A stretch of 34,688 nt of DNA from Burkholderiales bacterium (GTDB lineage: Bacteria > Pseudomonadota > Gammaproteobacteria > Burkholderiales > Eutrophovitaceae): positions 1 to 34,688 of the forward strand of contig DATMAN010000058.1 of NCBI GenBank assembly GCA_035560005.1. Direction: 5' to 3'. Both the position numbers and the translations under genes were made by a program. Under the pieces are notes generated by a model, which ran no database searches, had not been told where the DNA came from, and saw only the letters and a program-made list of their open reading frames with translations. Every line of letters begins with the position of its first letter. Within the stretch, counting starts at the first letter, position 1. Below, in pieces: positions 9,120-16,992 of the stretch.

Positions 9120-9865
9120 AGACGCTGCAGATCGTCACTTACAACATCCACAAGGGGTTTTCTCACTTCAAGCTGCGCGTCTCGCTGCACGACCTGCGCG
9201 AGCGGCTGCGAACCCTGGGCGCGGACATCGTGTTTCTGCAGGAGGTGCAGGGCAGCCACGCGCGCCACCAGTTGCTGCACCAGAACTGGCCCACCGCCCC
9301 GCAGTACGAGTTCCTGGCCGATACCCTGTGGGGCGACTTCGCGTACGGCAAGAACGCCGTGTACGACGCGGGCCATCATGGCAACGCCATTCTTTCCAAA
9401 TATCCGATCGTGAGATGGGACAACGAGGACATCTCGATGTCGCGGCTGGAGAATCGCGGCCTCCTGCACTGCGAGATCGAGGTTCCGGGCTGGGACCGCC
9501 GGCTGCATTGCATCAACGTGCACCTGGGCCTTTTTGCCCATTGGCGCAGGAAGCAGATCGAGGTCCTGCATGACAGGATCGGGCGCCTGGTGCCGCGCGA
9601 AGACCCACTGGTCATCGCGGGCGATTTCAACGACTGGCGCCGCAAGGTGAGCGACCGCTTGGCGCTGTCGCTGGGCATGACGGAAGTGTTCGAGCACGCG
9701 CATGGCCGGCCTGCGCGCAGCTATCCGGCGCTGCTTCCCCTGCTGCACCTCGACCGCATCTACATCCGGGGCTTCAGGGTGCGGCTCGCGCACGCGCACC
9801 GTGACAGCCGCTGGGCGCGCATCTCGGATCACGTCGCACTCTCCGCCCTTCTCGAGCGCGCATGA
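9116..9865 (+). CDS. Endonuclease/exonuclease/phosphatase family protein, YbhP-like
   Basis: This 249-residue protein of the EEP (DNase I-like) fold shows all the metal and catalytic motifs: TYNIHKG at the N-terminus, FLQEVQG, GHHGNAILS, INVHLGL, AGDFNDW, LDRIY and the terminal SDHVAL. Members act on DNA, phospholipids or phosphorylated inositols, so the substrate cannot be read from the motifs. In E. coli the homologous ybhP lies directly before clsB (ybhO), as here, which makes a link to phospholipid metabolism plausible. Start and stop overlap both neighbours by 4 bases, so the three genes are probably translated together. Confidence 0.88.
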   Translation: MKTLQIVTYNIHKGFSHFKLRVSLHDLRERLRTLGADIVFLQEVQGSHARHQLLHQNWPTAPQYEFLADTLWGDFAYGKNAVYDAGHHGNAILSKYPIVRWDNEDISMSRLENRGLLHCEIEVPGWDRRLHCINVHLGLFAHWRRKQIEVLHDRIGRLVPREDPLVIAGDFNDWRRKVSDRLALSLGMTEVFEHAHGRPARSYPALLPLLHLDRIYIRGFRVRLAHAHRDSRWARISDHVALSALLERA

Positions 9866-11025
9866 TCGTCAGGCCGGGCAACCGCATCCGGCTTCTGGAA
9901 AGCGGTGCCGAGTACTTTCCAGAACTGGAGCGCGCGATCGACTCGGCCGAGCGCGAGATCTACCTCGAAACCTACATCTACGAGGCAGACGAGACGGGCT
10001 ATCGCATCGCGGATGCGCTGATCAGGGCCGCGCGCCGAGGCGTGGACGTGCACGTCCTGATCGACGGATTCGGTTCCCGGGAATTTCCCGACGACCTGCG
10101 CTCGAAGATGGATATGGCCGGCGTGCAGTTGCTCGTCTACCGCCCCGGCCAGTTTCTGTGGCGCCTGCAGCGCCACCGCCTGCGCAGGATGCACCGCAAG
10201 CTCGCGGTGATCGACGCGAGGGTGGGTTTCTGCGGCGGCATCAACATCATCGACGACCGCAACACCCCGGGCCATACGCCACCGAGGTTCGATTACGCGG
10301 TGCGGGTGGAGGGACCGCTGATCGCCGACATGCATCGCGCCGCGCGCCAGTTGTGGATGCGTACCGCCTGGCTTCAACTCAAGGCGGCGCGCCGCCGATT
10401 GCGTTCCCGGCCGCGACCGGACCTGCGCAAGGTCGGCGCGCAAAGCGCCGCTTTCCTGGTTCGGGACAATTTCCGCCATCGTCACGACATCGAGGAAGCG
10501 TATCTGGACGCGATCGCCAACGCCAGGAGCGAGGTCGTGATCGCGTGCGCCTACTTTCTGCCCGGCATGCGCTTCCGGCGCGCCTTGTGCGAGGCGGTGG
10601 CGCGCGGCGTGCGGATCGTGCTGCTCCTGCAGGGAAAGGTCGAGTACGTGATGCTGCACTACGCTTCCCGCGCTCTGTACCGGCAGCTGCTGGACGCCGG
10701 CGTCGAGATCCACGAGTACATGCGCAGCTTCCTGCACGCCAAGGTCGCCGTGGCCGATGAGGCCTGGGCGACGGTCGGTTCATCCAACCTGGATCCCATC
10801 AGTTTCCTGCTGGCACGGGAGGCCAATGTCGTGGTGCTCGACGAGGGTTTTGCCGGGGAATTGCGCGCGAGCCTCGCGCACGCCATCGAGACCGGCGCCC
10901 GGCCGGTTCGCCGGGCGGTATGGAAACCCCCGTTGCACGAACGGGCCCTGACCTGGCTCGCCTATGGGGCGGTGCGACTGGCGATGGGTGTCTTTGGGTA
11001 TGCCACGCGCGAAGACGCGCCCTGA
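9862..11025 (+). CDS. clsB: Cardiolipin synthase B
   Basis: This is a 387-residue phospholipase D superfamily enzyme with two HKD motifs: H111/K113/D118 in MHRKLAVIDARVGFCGG and H292/K294/D299 in FLHAKVAVADEAW, each followed by the GG or GSSN element. The short length and lack of N-terminal transmembrane helices match ClsB rather than ClsA. ClsB forms cardiolipin by joining phosphatidyl groups at the inner membrane and can also make phosphatidylglycerol. The C-terminal hydrophobic/amphipathic region (LAYGAVRLAMGVFGY) may bind the membrane. The ATG overlaps the stop of the EEP gene (ATGA, 9862-9865). It is the last gene of the series begun at fmdB. Confidence 0.92.
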   Translation: MIVRPGNRIRLLESGAEYFPELERAIDSAEREIYLETYIYEADETGYRIADALIRAARRGVDVHVLIDGFGSREFPDDLRSKMDMAGVQLLVYRPGQFLWRLQRHRLRRMHRKLAVIDARVGFCGGINIIDDRNTPGHTPPRFDYAVRVEGPLIADMHRAARQLWMRTAWLQLKAARRRLRSRPRPDLRKVGAQSAAFLVRDNFRHRHDIEEAYLDAIANARSEVVIACAYFLPGMRFRRALCEAVARGVRIVLLLQGKVEYVMLHYASRALYRQLLDAGVEIHEYMRSFLHAKVAVADEAWATVGSSNLDPISFLLAREANVVVLDEGFAGELRASLAHAIETGARPVRRAVWKPPLHERALTWLAYGAVRLAMGVFGYATREDAP

Positions 11026-11087
11026 AGCCGGGCCCGTTTACAATTGCTAACACCCGAAACGCTTCCCGCGCGCAATAATAGGCGCGT

Positions 11088-11180
11088 CTGTGGATGGGGC
11101 GCCAAGTTCCGTCCGCGGCAGTTCCTAGCCATAGGTGTGACTTGACGGCGGCCGTCCTCGACGGTCGCCGTTTCTTTTTC
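11088..11180 (+). ncRNA. Possible small RNA or structured 3' UTR after clsB
   Basis: Ahead of the terminator there are two further stem-loops: GGATGG (11092-11097) with CCGTCC (11109-11114), and CCTA (11124-11127) with TAGG (11132-11135). Together with the terminator this gives three hairpins in about 90 bases with no open frame. A TATAAT-like AATAAT sits at 11074-11079, but no -35 is convincing. It may equally be the processed 3' end of the clsB transcript. No match to a known RNA family was recognised. Confidence 0.3.
11145..11180 (+). terminator. Strong rho-independent terminator
   Basis: ACGGCGGCCGTC at 11145-11156 pairs over 12 positions (one G-U) with GACGGTCGCCGT at 11160-11171 across a 3-base loop. 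TTTCTTTTT follows. On the opposite strand no T-run follows the stem, so it terminates plus-strand transcription only. It lies 120 bases after the clsB stop and just before the end of the convergent MBL gene. Confidence 0.88.
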
Positions 11181-11197
11181 CTGTGCTCCCCGCCCGC

Positions 11198-12109
11198 TCA
11201 GCCGCGCGGCAACAGCTGGCCGTCGCGCACGATCACCGCGCCCGCCGCGACGAGATCGTCGAGCAACCACTGCGCGAGGCGTTCGGGGGTGTGGCCGAAA
11301 AAGCGCGTGTTGTAGTCAACGTAGAGCGGAACCGAGGCGAGACGGTCGGGCAGCCCCGCAGCGGGCAGCGCACGGCGATCGAGCAGCGAGAACACGAACA
11401 TCGTCCGGAGCACTGCGCGCGCCATGCGCAGTTCGTCCGCAGCCAGCGCTTCCAGTCGGCGCCAGGCCCGATCCAGCGCGGCTGCCACGTCCGTGAAAGG
11501 TGCGCCGTGACCGGGGATCACGATGCGCGGCTTGAGCGCGCCGATCGCTTCGAGCGTCGAACGCGTTGCATGCAGGCGCGCTTCGCGCAGTGCATCCGGC
11601 AGCAGCACGCCGAAGCCGTTCTCCCACAGCGCATCGCCGCTGATCAGGATGCGCTGCGTTTCACACCAGAACATGAGTGCGTTCATATCGTGGCCCGGCG
11701 CGGGAATGGCCTGCCACTGCGCGTCGCCCCACTCGAGCCGCTCGCCCGGCGCGATTGTGCGTGCGGGCGCGAAGCGCTCGCAGCGCTGATCCGCGTAACT
11801 CAGCCAGAGCGCCTGTTCGTCCCAGCGCTCGATGAGCGGTGCTTCGCCGTGGGGGATGGCGATCGGGCAGGCGAAGCTGCGCGCGAGCAGTGCGTTGCCA
11901 CCCATGTGATCTGAGTGACAATGCGTATTGACGACGCAATCCGGGTGGCGCGCGCCGAGTGCCGCGCGCACGCGCCGCAGGGTCTCCTGCGCGTCGCGTC
12001 CGTAACCGGTGTCGATGACCACCGTCTGGCGGCCCCGCAGCACGATCTGGTTGGAGTTGAGCCAGTCGCGGACGACGACCCCGATCTGCGGCGCAAGCGC
12101 GACGGTCAT
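11198..12109 (-). CDS. Metallo-beta-lactamase-fold hydrolase
   Basis: This 303-residue MBL-fold protein carries the zinc-binding HxHxDH motif (THCHSDHMGG, with H63, H65, D67, H68), H140 in PGHD, D159 in SGDALW and a later PGHG. The dinuclear metal site is therefore complete. Such proteins include glyoxalase II-like thioesterases, lactonases and quinoprotein-relay enzymes; the C-terminal helical region (about 215-303) resembles the extension seen in thioesterase/lactonase-like members, but substrate is unknown. No signal peptide. It starts 31 bases after the upstream small membrane protein gene. A 5-bp stem (CGTGT/ACACG) sits just before the ATG where a ribosome-binding site would be. Confidence 0.85.
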   Translation of the reverse strand: MTVALAPQIGVVVRDWLNSNQIVLRGRQTVVIDTGYGRDAQETLRRVRAALGARHPDCVVNTHCHSDHMGGNALLARSFACPIAIPHGEAPLIERWDEQALWLSYADQRCERFAPARTIAPGERLEWGDAQWQAIPAPGHDMNALMFWCETQRILISGDALWENGFGVLLPDALREARLHATRSTLEAIGALKPRIVIPGHGAPFTDVAAALDRAWRRLEALAADELRMARAVLRTMFVFSLLDRRALPAAGLPDRLASVPLYVDYNTRFFGHTPERLAQWLLDDLVAAGAVIVRDGQLLPRG

Positions 12110-12140
12110 ACGTGTGGATACACGCTTGCCTTTGCCCCGC

Positions 12141-12596
12141 CTATTGCGGGCCGTCCGGCGGCCGTTCGGCGGGCGCCTGCTGCGCGGGCGGCTGGGGCGG
12201 TGCGGCGGGTGTGGGCAGCGGGGCTACGATGTGCGGATCCTCGACCACCCTCACGGCGGTGATGAAGTAGGGGGTCTCCGCGAAGCAAGTCGTCGGCACG
12301 CCCACGTGCTCTTCGTAATGCAGCGAGACGCGCCGGCCCATGGAGCGGTTGATCTGCTCGGCGACCGCATCGTCGCGCACGCTGAACAGGAATTTCTCGG
12401 TCATCGTGCCTGGCATGGTCACCATCGCCAGCTCGCCCTCCCAGGTCTTGCAGATCCAGCCTTTCCTGGACAGCTTCTGTACGTAGCCCGCGCGCTCGCC
12501 CGTGGAGTAGCTCCAGGTCAGGACGAACCAGGTGTAGGCGGCCGCGAGCAGCCCGACGACCGCGGCCAAGGCCAGAAACCAGCCCAGAACTCTCAT
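12141..12596 (-). CDS. Small membrane-anchored protein of unknown function
   Basis: This 151-residue protein has one N-terminal transmembrane segment (about residues 4-25, LGWFLALAAVVGLLAAAYTWFVL), a conserved soluble region with SYSTGERAGYVQKLSRKGW, CKTWEGELAMV and FLFSVRDD, and a proline/alanine-rich tail. Similar betaproteobacterial proteins are annotated hypothetical or, wrongly, as 6-phosphogluconate dehydrogenase. I assign no function. The ATG overlaps the TGA of the upstream creatininase-like fragment (ATGA, 12593-12596), a sign that it was once the second gene of an intact operon. The MBL gene follows 31 bases downstream. Confidence 0.8.
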   Translation of the reverse strand: MRVLGWFLALAAVVGLLAAAYTWFVLTWSYSTGERAGYVQKLSRKGWICKTWEGELAMVTMPGTMTEKFLFSVRDDAVAEQINRSMGRRVSLHYEEHVGVPTTCFAETPYFITAVRVVEDPHIVAPLPTPAAPPQPPAQQAPAERPPDGPQ

Positions 12597-12853
12597 TGAC
12601 CGGTCCTCGCCGGCAGCGGCGAGGCGCGCACGGCGTCGACTTCCGAGGCGATCCGGCGCCCGATCGCCGCCACGATGCGCCCGCTCTTGTCCGCGCTCGC
12701 CGGCGTGGCATCGCGAGGGGTCCCGGTGCGGGAACACACGCCGTCGGCAGCGCGACGACGGGTCAGGCGGTCGCTGCCGGAATGAACATCGCGTGCCGCC
12801 TCAGGCATGTTCACCGAGCGCGGCGCCATATACAGCACCATCGAGGTTTCGAT
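12593..12853 (-). pseudogene. C-terminal remnant of a creatininase-family amidohydrolase
   Basis: An open frame of about 86 codons, ending in the ATGA overlap with the next gene, reads [17 protein letters not shown], then DRLTRRRAADGVCSRTG, then DATPASADKSGRIVAAIG. This matches, from memory, the end of creatininase/creatinine amidohydrolase-family proteins (ETSxxLxLxPxLV, GVxGDxxxATxEKGxxI). The third codon positions of the last 40 codons are almost all G or C, as expected for coding DNA here. The roughly 150 N-terminal residues that carry the zinc ligands are absent: upstream the frame loses similarity and collides with the divergent ABC gene. If translated from ATG 12808 it would give 71 residues. 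It could also be a short unrelated protein. Confidence 0.45.
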
Positions 12854-12917
12854 CGCACGGGCGCGCTTCTGCCGGCTGCGCCGCCGCGGTGCAGGGAATC
12901 GGTCTGCCCAGAGTAGA

Positions 12918-14810
12918 ATGCGCACGTCCATCGCGTTGCCGGCTGCATCCACCTTGGCCCACGAAACGCGCCGCCTTCCGGCCGGCGCCATCCCGTTCGG
13001 TTCGAAACCGCTGCCCACAAGGGGCGAGTGGCGTGTGGTCGGCATGCTGTTGCCCTATCTGTGGGAGTTCCGCTGGCGGGTGCTGATCGCGCTCGCCTTC
13101 CTGGTCAGCGCCAAGCTCGCCAACGTCGGCGTGCCGCTGGTCATGAAGGAAATCGTCGACGGCCTGCAAGGCACCGCGCAGGCTATCATCCTGCCCTTGT
13201 CGCTGCTCGTCGTCTACGGGGCGCTGCGCCTGTCCACGACGCTGTTCGCCGAGTTGCGCGACGTGGTGTTCGTGCGGGTGACGCGGCGCGCGATCCGGCG
13301 CGTGGCGCTGCAGGTGTTTCGCCACCTGCACAGCCTGAGCCTGCGTTTTCACCTGGAGCGGCAGACCGGCGGCGTATCGCGCGATATCGAGCGCGGCACC
13401 CGCGGCATCTCGCAGCTGCTGTCCTACATGCTGTTCTCGATCATCCCGGTGGTGCTCGAGTTCGGCCTGGTGGCGGCGGTGCTGCTGGCCAAGTTCGACT
13501 GGCGCTTCACCGCCGTGACGTTCTCGGCGGTGGTCGTGTACATCGCCTATACGATCACCATCACCGAGTGGCGGATCGGCATCCAGCGCCGCGCCAACGA
13601 GATGGACTCCAAGGCCAATACGCGCGCCATAGACAGCCTCCTCAACTACGAAACGGTGAAATACTTCAACAACGAGGACTACGAGGCGCGCCGCTACGAC
13701 GAAAATCTGCAGAAATACGAGGCAGCCGAAGTGCAGCGCGAGATGTCGCTCGGACTGCTCAACATCGGCCAGAGCGCGATCATCGCCGTGGCCGTCACGC
13801 TGCTGATGATCCTGGCGGCGCAGGGCGTGGTTTCCGCAACGCTGACCCTGGGCGACCTGGTACTGGTGAACGGGCTGCTGATCCAGCTCTACATTCCCCT
13901 CAACTTCCTCGGCATGGTCTATCGCGAGATCAAGCAGTCGCTGATCGACATGGACCGCATGTTCCGGCTGCTCGCCGAGCATCGCGAGATCGAGGACAAA
14001 CCCGGCGCACCCGACCTCAACGCCTCGAATCCCACGGTGCGGTTCGAGCGCGTGGACTTCAGCTACGAGCCACGCCGCCAGATTCTGTTCGACGTGAGCT
14101 TCGAGATACCCGCGGGAAAGACCGTGGCGGTAGTAGGCCCGAGCGGCTCGGGCAAGTCGACTCTGGCACGACTGCTGTTCCGTTTCTACGACGTGACCGG
14201 CGGGCGCATCACGATCAACGGACAGGACATTCGCGACGTGACTCAGAAAAGCCTGCGTGCGGCCATCGGGATCGTTCCCCAGGACACGGTGCTGTTCAAC
14301 GACACGATCTTCTACAACATCGCCTACGGAGATCCCGGCGCCGGCCGCGACGAGGTCATCGCCGCAGCGCGCGCCGCCCATATCCACGACTTCATCCAGA
14401 GTCTCCCCGACAAGTACGACACCATGGTCGGGGAGCGCGGGCTGAAGCTATCGGGCGGAGAAAAGCAGCGCGTGGCCATTGCCCGCGCGCTGCTCAAGAA
14501 TCCGCAGATCCTGATCTTCGACGAGGCGACTTCCGCGCTCGATTCGAAGTCCGAGAAGGCGATTCAGGCTGAACTGGACCGGATCGCCGCCGAACGCACC
14601 ACCCTGGTGATCGCGCACCGGCTCTCCACCGTGGTCGACGCCGACCAGATCCTCGTGCTGGAGCACGGGCGGGTGGTCGAACGAGGACGGCACGCCGAGC
14701 TGCTCGCAAGGGGCGGGACGTACGCCAGCATGTGGGCTTTGCAGCAGGAGCAGGCACAGTCTCAGGCGCACGGTGTCGAGACCGCAGCCATTCGAGCGCC
14801 GGGAACTTAG
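12918..14810 (+). CDS. ABC transporter, ATP-binding/permease half-transporter, Atm1/HMT1-like
   Basis: This 630-residue half-transporter has a six-helix type IV exporter domain (about 45-340) followed by a nucleotide-binding domain. Walker [10 protein letters not shown] is at 407-415, the Q-loop in [10 protein letters not shown], signature [15 protein letters not shown] at about 511, Walker B ILIFDEA at about 531 and the H-loop in IAHRLST. The phrases [15 protein letters not shown] and [21 protein letters not shown] are characteristic of the Atm1/ABCB7/HMT1 group, which exports glutathione-linked sulfur or metal conjugates. It acts as a homodimer in the inner membrane. I used ATG 12918; a TAGAAT -10-like sequence overlaps this codon (12914-12919), so a later start cannot be excluded. 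Confidence 0.9.
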   Translation: MRTSIALPAASTLAHETRRLPAGAIPFGSKPLPTRGEWRVVGMLLPYLWEFRWRVLIALAFLVSAKLANVGVPLVMKEIVDGLQGTAQAIILPLSLLVVYGALRLSTTLFAELRDVVFVRVTRRAIRRVALQVFRHLHSLSLRFHLERQTGGVSRDIERGTRGISQLLSYMLFSIIPVVLEFGLVAAVLLAKFDWRFTAVTFSAVVVYIAYTITITEWRIGIQRRANEMDSKANTRAIDSLLNYETVKYFNNEDYEARRYDENLQKYEAAEVQREMSLGLLNIGQSAIIAVAVTLLMILAAQGVVSATLTLGDLVLVNGLLIQLYIPLNFLGMVYREIKQSLIDMDRMFRLLAEHREIEDKPGAPDLNASNPTVRFERVDFSYEPRRQILFDVSFEIPAGKTVAVVGPSGSGKSTLARLLFRFYDVTGGRITINGQDIRDVTQKSLRAAIGIVPQDTVLFNDTIFYNIAYGDPGAGRDEVIAAARAAHIHDFIQSLPDKYDTMVGERGLKLSGGEKQRVAIARALLKNPQILIFDEATSALDSKSEKAIQAELDRIAAERTTLVIAHRLSTVVDADQILVLEHGRVVERGRHAELLARGGTYASMWALQQEQAQSQAHGVETAAIRAPGT

Positions 14811-14869
14811 ACTAAGTATTTGATTTGGCGAGAGACACGGGCGGCTCTTCATAGGTTTTCGCGAAATCT

Positions 14870-14897
14870 TTGCTTAGTGACTGATTTTTGGTATGTT
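14870..14897 (+). promoter_or_regulatory. Candidate sigma70 promoter for the pbpG-like gene
   Basis: TTGCTT (14870-14875) and TATGTT (14892-14897) are 16 bases apart in an AT-rich patch. The start of transcription would be near 14904, leaving a leader of nearly 120 bases. TGTTGTAGTC at 14894-14903 is repeated as an exact inverted copy at 14988-14997 in that leader. Confidence 0.4.
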
Positions 14898-15021
14898 GTA
14901 GTCGCGCAGCTCGTGCAAAGGGAGATCGAGCCGCGCTCCACAAGGTCGCTGGGCACGCCAATCGGTACGCCCGCCGCCGGCAATCCTGACTACAACAACG
15001 ACTGCGAGGACTGGAGTGTCG

Positions 15022-15900
15022 ATGCGTTTGCTCGCTGTTTTGACTGCGTGCCTGACGGGACTGGCCGCAACATCGGCTGTGGCTGAGCAGACCGCTGGCC
15101 CGCCGGCGCGGGCCCATTACGTCAAGCTGGGAATCAAGTCCGGGGCTGCCTTGGTGATCGATCAGGAGAGCGGAGAACTCCTGTTCGGCAAGAACGAAGA
15201 CCAGGTGCTGCCGATCGCTTCGATTACCAAGTTGATGACCGCAATCGTCATCCTGGATTCCGGAGCACCGCTCGGCGAATCCGTGACCATCGAGCGGGCG
15301 GACGTGGATCGCTACAAGGGTTCTCGCTCGAAGCTGGCGATCGGCCTGGAACTGACCCGCTCCGACCTGCTCAAGCTCGCGCTGATGGCATCCGAGAACC
15401 GCGCCGCCGCCGCGCTATCGCGCACCTTCCCCGGCGGGAGCGAGGTGTTCGTCGACGCCATGAACCGCAAGGCCCGTCTTCTCGGCATGAACGACACGCG
15501 CTTCGTCGACGCGACCGGGCTCAATCCAGGTAACGTTTCCACCGCCGCCGACCTCGCGAAACTCGTGGCGGCTGCGCACGAATATCCGCTGATCCGCGAG
15601 TACACCACGGCGGATTCGGCCCGCTTGCAGGCGGTGGCCGGCACGCGGCGCCCGCGCGTGCTGCATTTCGTGAATTCCAACCGCCTGGTGCGCAGTTCCA
15701 AGTGGCAGATCGGCCTGTCCAAGACCGGGTACATCAGCGAAGCCGGCCGCTGCCTGGTCATGCAGGCGCGCATCGCGGACAAGCCACTGATCATCGTGTT
15801 GCTGGATTCGTGGGGCAAACTGACGCGGATCGGCGATGCGAACCGCATCAAGCGCTGGCTGGAAACCGATATCGCGCAGCGCGCGGCCATGCGTTCCTGA
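15022..15900 (+). CDS. pbpG: D-alanyl-D-alanine endopeptidase (PBP7 type)
   Basis: This 292-residue low-molecular-weight penicillin-binding protein of the S11 peptidase family has a signal peptide ending near residue 22 (LTGLAATSAVAEQ). The active-site motifs are complete: SITK at 67-70, SEN at 124-126 and KTG at 234-236. PBP7/PbpG cleaves DD-crosslinks in peptidoglycan; the shortness and lack of the C-terminal beta domain of PBP5/6 support PbpG rather than DacA/DacC. I prefer the ATG at 15022 over GTG 15016 because GGAG ends 5 bases before it. The gene stands alone behind its own promoter, 211 bases after the ABC exporter. Confidence 0.9.
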   Translation: MRLLAVLTACLTGLAATSAVAEQTAGPPARAHYVKLGIKSGAALVIDQESGELLFGKNEDQVLPIASITKLMTAIVILDSGAPLGESVTIERADVDRYKGSRSKLAIGLELTRSDLLKLALMASENRAAAALSRTFPGGSEVFVDAMNRKARLLGMNDTRFVDATGLNPGNVSTAADLAKLVAAAHEYPLIREYTTADSARLQAVAGTRRPRVLHFVNSNRLVRSSKWQIGLSKTGYISEAGRCLVMQARIADKPLIIVLLDSWGKLTRIGDANRIKRWLETDIAQRAAMRS

Positions 15901-15971
15901 ATCACCGGCGCGCGGGGTCGCCGGCACCGTCTCGCAGGGCCCTCCTCGGCCCGAAAAAGCCCGCAAGCCCT

Positions 15972-16763
15972 TTACGCTGCCCGGATCCCGGCGCGATAGC
16001 CGATTGCGCGCGAGATCAGGTCGGCCACTTCCTTCACGCGCGGCCCCCACGCCTTGTCCAGCCGATTGGAAGGCGCCGACACCGAAAGCCCCGCGACCAG
16101 CCGGCCTTCGTCGTCGTGGATGCCCGCCCCGATGCACGACACGCCCTTTTCGGCCTCCTCGTTGTCCAGCGCGTAGCCGAGCTTGCGAATGCGCTCGAGT
16201 TCCTTGGCAAGCGCGAGCGTGTCGCGAATGGTGTTCTTCGTGAACACCGGCAGCCCGGTGCGCGCGGCGTATTCCTGCAGCTTTTCCGGGCCGTCCTGCA
16301 GCAGAAAGATCTTGCCCACCGCCGTGATGTGCAGCGGCGCGCGCGCACCGATCAGATGGACCACCCGCATCGCGGCGCGGTCGGAGTGAATGCGCTCCAC
16401 GTAAACCATCTCGTCGCCCTGACGCACGGACAGGTTCACCGTCTCGTGCAGCTCCTGGTGCAGCTGGCGCATGTAGGGCAGTGCTTCCGCACGCACGTTG
16501 ATCCGCGACTTGACCAGGTTGCCCAGCTCCAGCAGGCGGATTCCCAAGCGGTAAGTGCCCGGCTCGATACGGTCGACCATCCGGTATTCCACCAGCACGT
16601 TGAGGATGCGGTGGGCGGTCGAAGGATGCAGACCGGTGACATTGGCCAGCCGTTTGAGGTTCACCGGCTCGCCGGAGCGTGACAATGCATCGAGCAGGTC
16701 CATCATGCGCTCGATCACCTGAATCGAGGGCTTGGCGGCGGATTCGGCCATCTGCGGAGTCAT
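15972..16763 (-). CDS. IclR-family transcriptional regulator
   Basis: This 263-residue regulator has an N-terminal winged helix-turn-helix (about 14-75, with SIQVIERMMDLLDALS and NVTGLHPSTAHRILNVL) and the C-terminal IclR effector domain (about 90-255, with HITAVGKIFLL and GAGIHDDEGRLVAGLSVSAP). These proteins usually control a neighbouring catabolic operon and respond to a small organic acid. It is transcribed away from lutA, which strongly suggests it controls the lut genes and itself. The ATG at 16763 was chosen because a promoter lies just upstream (16812-16817/16789-16794); a longer frame would extend through that promoter. ATG 16751 is an alternative start. Confidence 0.88.
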   Translation of the reverse strand: MTPQMAESAAKPSIQVIERMMDLLDALSRSGEPVNLKRLANVTGLHPSTAHRILNVLVEYRMVDRIEPGTYRLGIRLLELGNLVKSRINVRAEALPYMRQLHQELHETVNLSVRQGDEMVYVERIHSDRAAMRVVHLIGARAPLHITAVGKIFLLQDGPEKLQEYAARTGLPVFTKNTIRDTLALAKELERIRKLGYALDNEEAEKGVSCIGAGIHDDEGRLVAGLSVSAPSNRLDKAWGPRVKEVADLISRAIGYRAGIRAA

Positions 16764-16788
16764 GCCATTCGATTGCTGCAATGCGGAA

Positions 16789-16817
16789 ATGGTAGCCGAG
16801 CCCAGGGCGGGAGGCAA
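16789..16817 (-). promoter_or_regulatory. Candidate sigma70 promoter of the IclR gene
   Basis: On the minus strand TTGCCT (16817-16812) and TACCAT (16794-16789) are separated by 17 bases. Each hexamer matches consensus at 4 of 6 bases. The start would be near 16782, giving a leader of about 19 bases before the ATG at 16763. Confidence 0.4.
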
Positions 16818-16868
16818 TCCGCCACCCGATCTCCGCCGACTCGCCAAGAGCGCGCGGAGCGTGTGCTA

Positions 16869-16898
16869 ACATGCGGCGCGCGTTGTTGCGCCGCATGT
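16869..16898. promoter_or_regulatory. Perfect 11-bp inverted repeat between iclR and lutA
   Basis: ACATGCGGCGC (16869-16879) and GCGCCGCATGT (16888-16898) are exact reverse complements around an 8-base spacer. It lies 52 bases upstream of the iclR -35 and 94 bases before lutA. It could be an operator for the regulator or a hairpin in the lutA leader. The sequence does not resemble the AT-rich sites known for E. coli IclR. Confidence 0.5.
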
Positions 16899-16933
16899 CG
16901 GCGCGCGGCGCATGCCCTTAGGCCGTCCGTGAA

Positions 16934-16954
16934 AGCGCGCAATCTGTGCGCGCT
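16934..16954. promoter_or_regulatory. Perfect 8-bp inverted repeat before lutA
   Basis: AGCGCGCA (16934-16941) and TGCGCGCT (16947-16954) flank a 5-base spacer, and GTG/CAC can extend the stem past a two-base bulge. The site ends 38 bases before the lutA ATG. It is a candidate operator or leader hairpin. Confidence 0.4.
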
Positions 16955-16992
16955 CACGCTCCCAGTTTCAGCCGCGGTGCTGACCAAGCGAT

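Noticed and set aside
12854..13045. An upstream extension of the creatininase-like frame to an ATG at 13045
   Set aside because: These residues show no creatininase motif (no zinc ligands, no HAGE-type element) and overlap the N-terminus of the ABC protein. Only the part from about 12853 downstream looks family-like.
12801..14387. A 528-codon minus-strand frame opposite the ABC exporter
   Set aside because: The composition is shadow-like and there is no domain. The exporter on the other strand has every ABC motif.
15901..15971. Hairpins between the ends of pbpG and the IclR gene as terminators
   Set aside because: CCGGCG/CGCCGG and GGGCC/GGCCC stems exist, but neither is followed by a T-run on the relevant strand.
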